Below, piece after piece: positions 29,396 to 39,100 of a DNA stretch of 64,000 bases. The stretch is from NCBI GenBank assembly GCA_001784175.1, contig MFPR01000006.1, positions 124,001 to 188,000 of the forward strand, in the 5' to 3' direction. The stretch is from Candidatus Lindowbacteria bacterium RIFCSPLOWO2_12_FULL_62_27. GTDB taxonomy: Bacteria; Lindowbacteria; 2-12-FULL-62-27. The translations under genes were made by a program, and so were the position numbers. Below the pieces are notes generated by a model, which saw only the letters and a program-made list of their open reading frames with translations, ran no database searches and was not told the origin of the DNA. The stretch's first letter is position 1, and the number at the start of each line of letters is the position of its first letter.

Positions 29396-29535
29396 TTCTC
29401 CCATCCACTGCCTCCGCAGCCCCGAACACCTGGTCCTCCTTCGCTGCCGCCCCGGCCGCCGTGGATGCCGGCGGCGCGTTGACGTATCGAGGTTCCGGTG
29501 ACACGATGATGTTTTCGATGGGAATGAAACAATGA
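29396..29535 (+). pseudogene. Truncated copy of the 5' end of the giant gene (copy 2)
   Basis: The frame 29314-29535 reads into SASAAPNTWSSFAAAP...GGALTYRGSGDTM, again the signal-peptide cleavage region plus the first half of a kelch-like unit. Homology ends at the same place as in copy 1, followed by a nearly identical junction (TTTCGATGGGAATGAAACAATG). The upstream hydrophobic stretch is encoded by ATTGGT-type repeats rather than by the original signal-peptide sequence. Probably non-functional. Confidence 0.7.
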
Positions 29536-29583
29536 GCAATGGGGCAATGAACAACGAGCAACGGAAAATATCCATTTTCACGA

Positions 29584-29616
29584 AGCCGACCCTTAAAGGT
29601 CGGCTGCGGGGTTTTT
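29584..29616 (+). terminator. Rho-independent terminator (+ strand)
   Basis: Perfect 8-bp stem AGCCGACC/GGTCGGCT around CTTAAA, then GCGGGG and TTTTT. It would end the transcript carrying the four-helix-bundle gene. Confidence 0.6.
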
Positions 29617-29628
29617 CTGGCTCCGGGG

Positions 29629-29663
29629 AAAAACGAAACGGCCTCGATTTCTCGGGGCCGTTT
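29629..29663 (-). terminator. Rho-independent terminator (- strand) of the candidate small RNA
   Basis: On the minus strand AAACGGCCCCGA-GAAA-TCGAGGCCGTTT, a 12-bp stem with one C-A mismatch and a GAAA tetraloop, followed by CGTTTTT. Confidence 0.75.
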
Positions 29664-29712
29664 GTGTCAAGCCGCGCACTGGTTCAATCAACCTATGAAC
29701 CACGAGCTGCCA
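29629..29712 (-). ncRNA. Candidate small RNA of about 80-85 nt
   Basis: A consensus promoter on the minus strand (29746-29718) predicts a transcription start near 29711, and a strong terminator ends at 29629. No convincing coding frame lies between them. The transcript would contain a 5' hairpin (TGGTTCA...TGAACCA) and the terminator hairpin. I recognise no known RNA family. Confidence 0.5.
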
Positions 29713-29717
29713 CAGAA

Positions 29718-29746
29718 ACTATAGTGTATTTTCCCCGCTTTGTCAA
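29718..29746 (-). promoter_or_regulatory. Near-consensus sigma-70 promoter, minus strand
   Basis: Reading the minus strand: TTGACA (29746-29741), a 17-bp spacer, TATAGT (29723-29718). This is the best sigma-70 match I saw in the window. It starts 10 bp downstream of a tRNA-like gene and points to the candidate small RNA. Confidence 0.7.
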
Positions 29747-29755
29747 ATGAAAACG

Positions 29756-29823
29756 TGGAGCCGGCGGGAATTGAACCCGCACGGGCGGCTTGACAGGCAG
29801 CCCGTGGCTTCCGGCCCGGCCCC
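29756..29823 (-). tRNA. tRNA-like gene, anticodon-like GUC (Asp-type), atypical
   Basis: On the minus strand a 68-nt cloverleaf can be drawn: acceptor GGGGCCG/CGGCTCC (one G-U pair), T-arm GCGGG-TTCAATT-CCCGC, and anticodon loop CTGTCAA, giving GUC with a normal U33 and A37. Defects are obvious: the D-stem has only 3 bp with a 7-nt loop, positions 8-9 are GG instead of U8, base 26 appears absent, and the anticodon stem has a T-C mismatch. The anticodon arm could instead extend to a 10-bp stem. It may be a divergent or decayed tRNA or a tRNA-like RNA; a functional tRNA-Asp is not assured. It lies inside the spurious N-terminal extension of the giant ORF. Confidence 0.45.
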
Positions 29824-29904
29824 ACGCCGTCAACGTACCATAAAATCGCGTTGGAAGAACTTAACAACTTACGGTCTGAGCATGATCACTCCTGTCTTCC
29901 CTTT

Positions 29905-29934
29905 AAAAAAGAAAGACCCGGATTTCTCCGGGCC
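29905..29934 (-). terminator. Rho-independent terminator (- strand)
   Basis: Minus strand GGCCCGGA-GAAA-TCCGGGTC, 8 bp with one G-U pair and a GAAA tetraloop, followed by TTTCTTTTTT. It lies about 100 bp downstream of the tRNA-like gene at 30031-30101 and would end its transcript. Confidence 0.75.
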
Positions 29935-29950
29935 TTTTCCTCTCGACCAT

Positions 29951-29990
29951 CCGTGTGTAAAGGATACACACACTTCACGTCCCTCAAACG
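29951..29990. repeat. Inverted copy of the 5' half of the adjacent tRNA-like gene
   Basis: The + strand here matches the minus-strand 5' half (D-arm to anticodon loop) of the tRNA-like gene at 30031-30101. A 14-nt core, ACGTCCCTCAAACG, is identical (29977-29990 versus the complement of 30062-30075), with imperfect similarity over about 40 nt. In the minus-strand transcript this segment is therefore complementary to the tRNA's own 5' half. Confidence 0.65.
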
Positions 29991-30030
29991 CCTACAATTT
30001 ACCGAAATCCCGGCCTTCTGTCAAGAGTAG

Positions 30031-30101
30031 CTGGCCCGCCCGGATTCGAACCGGGATCTCACGTTTGAGGGACGTCTGTGTTTCCCTTACACCACGGGCC
30101 A
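30031..30101 (-). tRNA. tRNA-like gene, anticodon-like CUC, Gln/Glu features
   Basis: A 71-nt minus-strand cloverleaf: acceptor TGGCCCG/CGGGCCA (7 bp), U8-G9, D-stem GTGT/ACAC with loop AAGGGAA, T-arm CCCGG-TTCGAAT-CCGGG, discriminator G. The U1-A72 pair plus G73 is typical of bacterial tRNA-Gln, but the anticodon loop CCCTCAA gives CUC (Glu). Position 33 would be C instead of the almost invariant U, and the outer anticodon-stem pair is G-G. CCA is not encoded. A TTGACA box (minus strand, complement of 30136-30141) lies at a -35-like distance, with a poor -10. Probably transcribed, since a good terminator follows, but divergent. tRNAscan-type scoring would decide between tRNA and pseudo-tRNA. 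Confidence 0.55.
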
Positions 30102-30145
30102 ACATCGAACGCAGGCTGTCTGCGCCGAATTGGGTTGTCAATCAG

Positions 30146-33100
30146 ATGAATGGTCGAACCGCGCTTTCGCCGTTTCTCCGTCCCGCCGTCTCGATCTTTA
30201 TCGCCCTTTCCACTTTCCTCTTTACACTTTCCACTGACCCGGCCTCCGCAGCCCCCAACACTTGGGACACCCTCGCGGCCGCGCCAGGCGGCGTGGACCT
30301 TGGGGGCTCTTTGGTGTATCCCGGTTCGGGTGACACGATTTACGCTTTCAGAGGCAATAACACAACCACCTTCTGGGCGTATTCTATCGCAAATAACACA
30401 TGGGAAACAAAGGCTGCCGCCCCTGCCCCCGTGTACGACGGTGGCGCGTTGGCGTATCCCGGTTCAGGTGACACGATTTATGCTTTTGGAGGTAATTTGA
30501 CTACCACTTTCTGGGCGTATTCCATCGCAAATAACACATGGGAAACCAAGGCGGCCACCCCTGCCACGGTGGCTTCTGGTGGCGCGTTGGTGTATCCAGG
30601 TTCGGGTGACACGATTTATGCTTTCAGAGGCAATTCCTACACCAACTTCTGGGCGTATTCCATCACTAATAACACGTGGGAAACCAAGGCCGCCACCCCC
30701 GCCATCATTAATAGCGGTGGTGCGTTGGTGTATCCCGGTTCGGGTGACACGATTTACGCGTTCAGAGGCGCTGCGACCACCAACTTCTGGGCGTATTCCA
30801 TCGCAAATAACACATGGGAAACAAAGGCTGCCGCCCCCGCCAACGTTGACGGTGGTGCGTTGGTGTATCCCGGTTCGGGCGACACGATTTATGCATTCCA
30901 AGGAAACATCACCACCACCTTCTGGGGGTATTCGATCAAAAATAACACATGGACAACGATGGCAGCCGCCCCAAGCCCTGTATATAACGGTGGCGCGTTG
31001 GTGTATCCCGGTTTGGGCGACACAATTTATGCTTTCAGAGGCAACACGACCACCACCTTCTGGGGCTACACGGTTCCATTTTACTCCGGCCCGAACTGGT
31101 ACGTAAACGACGCATCAACCACCGGCGACGCGTTGACAACCGACGTTGGCGATACCACCGGCGACGGGTCGTCCGGCAGGCCGTTTTTGACGATCACGAA
31201 GGCGCTGACGAAGGCGAAGGCGGGGGACACGATTTACATCGACGCCGGGACGTACACCGAAACCGTCGTCATCAACATGGACAGCGTAGCGCTGATCGGC
31301 AAGGATTCGAACGCGACCGTCATCGACCCGCCGGGATCGAGCGCGACGGCCGGCCTCTACGGCATTTTCGCCGACACGCAGACCGGGCTTCTCATCAAGA
31401 ACCTCGGCGTGACGGGGGCGTATGACGGCATCCATTTTTACAACGTGGACGTTGCCACCCTCGAAAGCGACAGCGCAAGTACCTGCGGAAACGCCGGCAT
31501 TTACATGGGCGACAATTCGGACTTCAACACCATCAAAAGAAGCGCTGCGAATTCGATTTCGGGATACGGCATCTATCTCTATCAGAGTTCGAACAACAAC
31601 ACGGTGATCGACAACACGGCCAATTCGAATTCCCAGCACGGCATCTATCTGGCCGCCAGTTCGAACAACACATTGAACAGCAACACGTTCAATTCGAACA
31701 CGAACTACGGCATCTACCTGAATTCGAGCGCGGACAACAACACGGTGACGAACAACACCGTCAACTCGAATTCGCAGTACGGCATTCGTTTCTTGTCGAG
31801 TTCGAACAACCGGGTAGTTCAAAACGACCTGCGCCTGAATACCGTCTATCAGATCTACATCGACGGCACATCCTCCTCGGACACGATCCAGAAAAACAAC
31901 ATTCAGACGTCCGGGACGAACCCTGACAGCGGCGTCTACAACGCCTCGACGATGGCGCCGGTCAGATTCGATTTCAGCCGCAACTGGTGGAACACGACGG
32001 ACGAGTCAAGAATCAAGAAAATGATTTATCAGGCATCGAACGGCGACTCGATCACCTGGTCGCCGTACCGCATCGCTCAAGTCGACACCGCCTCCGGCGC
32101 CGATACGACCGCGCCGGCCCGGCCGATCTCCGTGACGCTCGACACAAGCGTCGGCGGGCAGATCAAAATCTCGTGGGTGATTCCGGCGATCAATGAAGAG
32201 ACCAACGGCGGGGCTGTCGGATACGACGGCGCGGCCATTTACCGCATCCGTAACCTCGCCGACACGACCCACTGGGCCAACTCCGCGAATAAAATCAAGA
32301 TGACGGGCCCGGCCGACACCTTTTACGTCGACACGGACGTCGTCGCCGGGGACACGTACTACTACCGTCTGACCTCCCACGACTCGGCGCCCTTCAGCAA
32401 CGAGTCCTTTTTCACCGACACCAAATTCATCACGGCCGTCGCCGCACCGCCGATAACGGCCTTGTTCACGGTTGTCAAGGCACCAGGCGCGGGAAAACGC
32501 GGCTTTGCCGATTTTTCCAAAGCAATCGTGTTTGACACGACGTCGAACCCGTGTCCGACGAATGCTGAAACGATCACGACCGGCACCGTCGCGAAGTCTT
32601 GCGCGATTCCCCTGCAGCCTGTGGGAGACGGGTCGTGGGTGTGTACGGCCATGGTCTCCAAGGGTACCGCCTACACCTACTACTTCGAGTACCGTATCCC
32701 GGCATTTGAGGACACGGGTGGCTGGAAAAAAGCGGGGCCGGGCGGGGCTCGTAATCAGGACAACAACCATATGAAAACGGTCACCGTGCCGTCCGGCGCG
32801 GGCGATGGGTACATCTTCTACAACAGATTCGGCGACGCGGATGTCCGCGGCGCCCAAGGGATGTCTGCCGCAGGCAGTTGGGACACAGAACTCACAACCG
32901 CCAACCCCGACCTGGCTCAAGTGAACGCCAATGTTTCGGATGTCAGCTCTTCGGGCAACGGTGACACGTTCGACATGGGTGGGAACAATAATTATGGTCT
33001 GTCCCTGATACAGACCGGAGACACCATCGTCAAGCTCTCTTGGACCTTTGGTTTCGGGGACGGGTTTGTGCCTTCAGTTGAAGGTGCGCGTGAGTTCGAC

Positions 33101-36100
33101 ACAACGTCGACGTACACTCCCTACGGGTTTCGGATTCTGCGTGCGCGGCTTCCGACGGGATGGAACACCGACACGACCAACCCGGCGCATCTGAAGTTCG
33201 AGGACACTGTGATCAACGAGGTGACGGGTGACACGCTGTGGTCGCCAAGCCGCACGAGCCAGGGAATCTCCTGGTACAGCGAGGCCATAAATTTCACCGA
33301 CACGTCACTGCCCAAAAATGTGTCGGTCGGAGACTCATTCATTTACACGGTACTTTGGGTAGACGCCCACGGAAATACGAACGACACCTTCGCCCAGAAT
33401 TTCGCCGGCGGAGCGGCGAAATGGGTTCGCAGCGGTCAGATCACCGTCATATTCAAGGACGCCAAGGCAACAGGAGCGGGGAAGCGCGGGTTTGCCGATT
33501 TTTCGAAGGCGATCGTGTTCGACACGACGACGAACCCGTGCCCTGCAAATGCGGAAACGGTAGTTGGCAGCGTGGTCGCGACTCGTCATTCGTGCGCCAT
33601 CCCGATGAATCCGGTCGGCGACGGTTCGTGGATATGCACGGCCGCGGTATTTGGAGGGAGCAATTACAGCTACTGGTTCGAGTACCGCATACCGGCGCAC
33701 GATGACACAAACAACTGGAAAGGCGTGGGTGCGACGGGAACGCGGAACCAGGACCAAGTCTCGATGAGGACGATCACGGTGCCGTCGACGGCGACTGGGG
33801 GATACATCCTCTACAATTATCTGGGCGACGCGGACGTGACGGGCAAGCAGGGCATGAACGTGACGGGGTCGTGGGACACAGAACTGACGACGGCCAACCC
33901 GGACGTGGCGTCGTACAACGGTGTGACGGATGTGAGTTCCAGCGGGAACAACGACACAACGGACATGGGCGGAAACAACAATTACGGCATGACGATCACG
34001 CAGACAGCCGACACGACCTTCAAGTTGAGTTGGCGCATGAAGATCACGGGCGCAGACGACATTGTGCCGCTCGTGGAAGGAGCGAGAGAGTACGATACAA
34101 CTTCGACGGCAACGCCGTACGGATTCCGAATCCTGCGAGCGCGGCTGCCCTCGGGCTGGAGCGCGGACACGACGACCCCCACGCACCTCAAGTTCGAGGA
34201 CACAGTTGTGAACATGGTGACGGGGGACACGCTGTATTCGCCGAGCCGGACGACGCTGGGGATCGCTTGGTACGACGATCTCTTGTCGTTCACGGACACG
34301 TCTCTGCCGACTAACGTGGCCGGCGGCGATTCGTTCATCTACACGGTGTTGTGGCAGGACGCCTACGGAAACTTAAACGACACCTCCCAGCAGAATTTCT
34401 CCGGAGGGGCGGCGAAAGCAATTCGGGGCAGCGGGGTAACCGTCATCTTCAAGGACGGTAAGGCAACAGGAGCGGGGAAGCGCGGGTTTGCCGATTTTTC
34501 GAAGGCGACCGTGTTTGACACGACGACGAATCCGTGCCCGGTGAATGCGGAGACGGTGGTCGGCAGCGCGACCCCGGCTACTCGTCATTCGTGCGCCATC
34601 CCGATGAATCCGGTCGGCGACGGTTCGTGGATCTGCACGGCCGCGGTATTTGGAGGGAGCAATTACAGCTACTGGTTCGAGTACCGCATACCGGCGTACG
34701 ACGACACAAGCAACTGGAAAGGCGTGGGTGCGGCGGGAACGCGGAACCAGGACCAAGTCTCGATGAGGACGATCACGGTGCCGTCGACGGCGACTGGAGG
34801 ATACATCTTCTACAATTACCTGGGTGACGCGGACGTGACGGGCAAGCAGGGCATGAACGTGACGGGGTCGTGGGACACGGAACTGACGACGGCGAATCCG
34901 GACGTGGCGTCGTACAACGGTATGACGGATGTGAGTTCCAGCGGGAACAACGACACAACGGACATGGGTGGAAACAACAACTACGCCATGACGGCCACGC
35001 AGATGGTTGACACGACCGTCAGATTGAGTTGGCGCATGAAGATCACGGGCGCAGACGACATTGTGCCGCTCGTGGAAGGAGCGAGAGAGTACGATACAAC
35101 TTCGACGGCAACGCCGTACGGATTCCGAATCCTGCGAGCGCGGCTGCCCTCGGGCTGGAGCGCGGACACGACGACCCCCACGCACCTCAAGTTTGAGGAC
35201 ACGGTTGTGAACATGGTGACGGGGGACACGCTGTATTCGCCGAGCCGGACGACGCTGGGGATCGCTTGGTACGACGATCTCTTGTCGTTCACAGACACGT
35301 CGTTGCCGGCCAACGTGTCCGTCGGCGATTCATTCGTTTACGCGATGTTGTGGGTGGATGCCTACGGGAACAAGAACGACACCGGCGACCAGAATTTCAC
35401 CGGCGGGGCGGCGAAATGGGTTCGAAGCGGTCAGATCACCGTCATCTTCAAGGACGCCAAGGCAGCGGGAGCGGGAAAGCGCGGATTCGCCGATTTTTCG
35501 AAGGCGCTCGTCTTTGACACGGCGGCGAACCCGTGTCCAGTGGGCGCGGAAACGATCGCGGTCAACGGCGGTGTCGGGAAATCCTGTGCGATTCCGATGA
35601 AGCCGGTGGGTGACGGTTCGTGGATATGTACGGCAACAGTTTTCCAGGGCAGCGACTACAAGTATTACTTCGAGTATCGGATCCCGGCGTTTGAGGACAC
35701 GAACGGCTGGAAGAATTCGGCGGCGACAGGAGTGCGGAACCAGGACATTGACCAAGTGAGGACAGTCACGGTACCGCCGGCCGCCACGAACGGGTACATT
35801 TTCTATAACATGCTGGGCGACGCGGATGTGAGAGGCAAGCAAGGAATATCCAACGCAGGGGATTGGGACACGGAACTGACGACGGCGAATCCGGACGTGG
35901 CGGCCTACAATGGGACAGTGGATGTGAGTTCGAGCGGCGACAACGACACGACGAACATGGGCGCCAACACTAACTATGCCATGACGCTCGTGCAGACGGC
36001 CGACACGACCGTCAAGTTGAGTTGGCGTTTGAAGTTCACGACCGCAGACGAAATCGTCCCAACCGTTGAAGGCATGCGGGAGTTCGACACGACGTCGATC

Positions 36101-39100
36101 TACGCGCCGTATGGGTTCCGGATATTGCGTGCGCGACTGCCGGCGGGGTGGAACGCAGACACGACGACGCCGTCGAATCTGAAATACGAGGACACGGTTG
36201 TGAACATGGTGACCGGCGACACGCTGTATTCGCCGAGCCGGACGACGCTGGGGATCGGCTGGTACGATACACTCTTGTCGTTTACGGACACATCGATGCC
36301 GGCCACGCCGGCCGGAGATACGTTTGTGTACACGGTGTTGTGGGTCGACGCCTACGACAACAAGAACGACACCAGCGACCAGAATTTCGTCGGCGGGTCG
36401 GCGAAATGGGTTCGAAGCGACACTGCGCCACCCTACGCCGGCCCCAACTGGTACGTGAACGACACGTACACGCCGTCGGACTCCTATACGTATGCGACGG
36501 GTAATGATGGAACGGGGGGTAACGGGTCGGCCCAGAAGCCCTACCGGTCGCTCGCCAAAGTCACGCAGAAGGTCAAGGCCGGCGACACGATCTACGTCGA
36601 CGCCGGAACATTCTCCGAGACTGTTGTGATCGACACCGACAACATCAGCCTCATGGGCGCGGATTCGCGCATAACCGTCATCGATCCGCCGGGCGCAAAG
36701 ACCACGGCGGGTCTGGTGGGGATCAAGGTTCTATCTCGCACCAACGTCCTGATCAAAAATATCGGCGTCACCGACGCCTATGACGGCATCTGGCTGACCG
36801 ACGCCGACAGCGCGATGGTCACGTCCGACAGCTTTTCCGGGATCGGCAATATCGGGATCCACGTCAAGTCGCGGTTCGCCAGGATCACCGACAACATCCT
36901 GTACAATGCCAACTCCGGCGGGTACACGATCCAGGTCGATTCCGGAGAGAACACCATCTCGGCCAACACCATCGACTCGACCTCTTACGGCATGCTGGTC
37001 TCGACCGAATCCAACACCATCTCGCGCAATACCGTCACCAACAGCCTCAACATCGGCGTCTACCTGAACGCCGCCGGCTCGTACGGCAATCTCATCGAGT
37101 CCAACACGCTGACCGGCAACGGCACGTGGGGCGTCTATCTCGCCGGGCCGGACAACCGTGCGTTCGGAAACATCGTCCGGCAGAACACGTCGGGCGGGTT
37201 CTATATTTCGGCGGCGGGCAACATTATCCGGTTCAATGCCATCAACAGCAACATCGCCGTCGGGCTGGAGATCGCCAACAATACCACCATCGTCGAGCAG
37301 AACGACATCATCGGCAACGACACCGGGGTCTTCTTTAATACCGCATCCCCCGGGATCGTCCTCCGGAAGAACAACATCGCCAACAACAACGTCAACAACG
37401 TCCGCAACGCCTACTCGGGATCGCAGACCGCCGACCACAACTGGTTCGGCACCGCCGATTCGGCCGCCATCGGCGCCAAACTCGCCGACGCCAACTCTGA
37501 TTTCGACCCTTGGCGGCTCGGCAAAGTCGACACCGCGCCCGGCGCCGACACCACCGCGCCGGACAAGCCTCTCAATGTCGCGATCGACACCGGGACGGCC
37601 GCCAAGGTTGTCCTGTCGTGGACGATCCCGAGTTTGAACGAGGAGACCAACGGCGGCAGTGTGGGATTCGGCGGGGTCAACATCTGGCGGCTCACCAACA
37701 CGGCCGACACCGGCCACTGGGCCAATTCGGCCAATCTCGTGAAATCGACCGCCGCCGCCGACACCACCTGGACCGACACGGTCGTCGTGCCCGGCAACAC
37801 GTATTATTACCGGTTGACCTCGAAGGACACCGCGTCGCCTGTCAACGAGTCGTTCTTCACCGACGTGGTTTCCGGCGAAGTCCAGCCCTTTTTCGACAAC
37901 GGCGCGACCACCGTCTACGTCTGCGACGCCGGCGACAGCAAAAACGCGACGGCCGGCGACACCGCCGGCGCCCTGCCGGACATTCTTTCCGCGCTCAAAT
38001 ACATCAAACCCGAAAACGGCTGGGACACGATTGTGGTGTACAAAACCATCAACGCCGACAGCTTCAGGCTGAATGGCAGCATCGCGCTTGAAACGGGCCT
38101 GACGGTGATCTCAGCCAAATCCCATTTCGGGTCCGACACCGGCGGCGGCGGCGACACGTACGCGCGAATCCACATGTCGTCCATCCAGACGCTGTTCGCC
38201 GGCGCCAAGTACGCGCGCGTTGAGGGAATGACGCTGTTCGGCGAAAACAACACCTCCGGCACCCTCAAGGGCGTGACCGGCGCCGACAGCATGATCATCC
38301 GGAACAACACGTTCTACACATGGCCCCGCGCCATCGAGGTCACCGGGTCGGTCACCAACGTCCTCATCGAAAGCAACACCATCTCGACCGCCGGCTCCGG
38401 CACGTTCTATCCCGTCGACCTCTCCGGCGGCGATTCGCTGACCGTGCGGTTCAACAAGCTCAGGAACGCCGGCGCCGACTACCAGATCTACATCGGCGGC
38501 ACGAACGTCACCTTGGAGGCCAACACGATCGACAGCGCGGTCAGCGGCATCAAGCTGACCGGGGCCGGCGCGAAAGTCGCGCGCAACGCCCTGAAAACGG
38601 GAACCAAGGTGGGCGTGTTCGCCGCCGCGTCGATGGACCTCTTCGTCCAGAACACAATCACCGGATATGACACCGGCCTGCAGCTTGGGGCGGCGCCGGT
38701 CACGCCCATCAGCAAGAACAACATCCACGGCAACATTGCCAACAACCTCGACAACCCGTCCAGCGTCAGCGCCACCCTCACCCGCAACTGGTGGGGCACG
38801 ACGGACGAAAACGCCATCGCGGCCAAACTCGTCGACAGCGTCAACAGCTTCCGGCCCTACCGGTTCGCCGCCGTGGACACGGCCGTGGGCGCCGACACGA
38901 CGGCGCCGGCCAAACCAACCGGCGTGACGCTCGACACGAGCGTCGCGGGGCAAATCAAGATCACGTGGGTCAACCCGGCGCTGAACGAGGAGACCAACGG
39001 CGGCTCGGTCGGATTTAACGGAGTGAAAGTCTACCGCCTGACCAACACGGTCGACACCACGCAATGGGCCAACACCGCCAATCTCGTCAAGACATTGAAC

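Noticed and set aside
29901-29942. Plus-strand terminator reading of the same hairpin
   Set aside because: On the plus strand only TTTTCC follows, whereas the minus strand has a long T-rich run, so the minus orientation is preferred.
29747-30145. N-terminal extension of the giant ORF in the track
   Set aside because: It crosses two tRNA-like genes and an intrinsic terminator on the other strand and lacks a signal sequence; a clear signal peptide begins at ATG 30146.
30256-31077. CRISPR-like regular repeats
   Set aside because: The 138-bp period is translated in one frame as kelch-like units and there are no short unique spacers.
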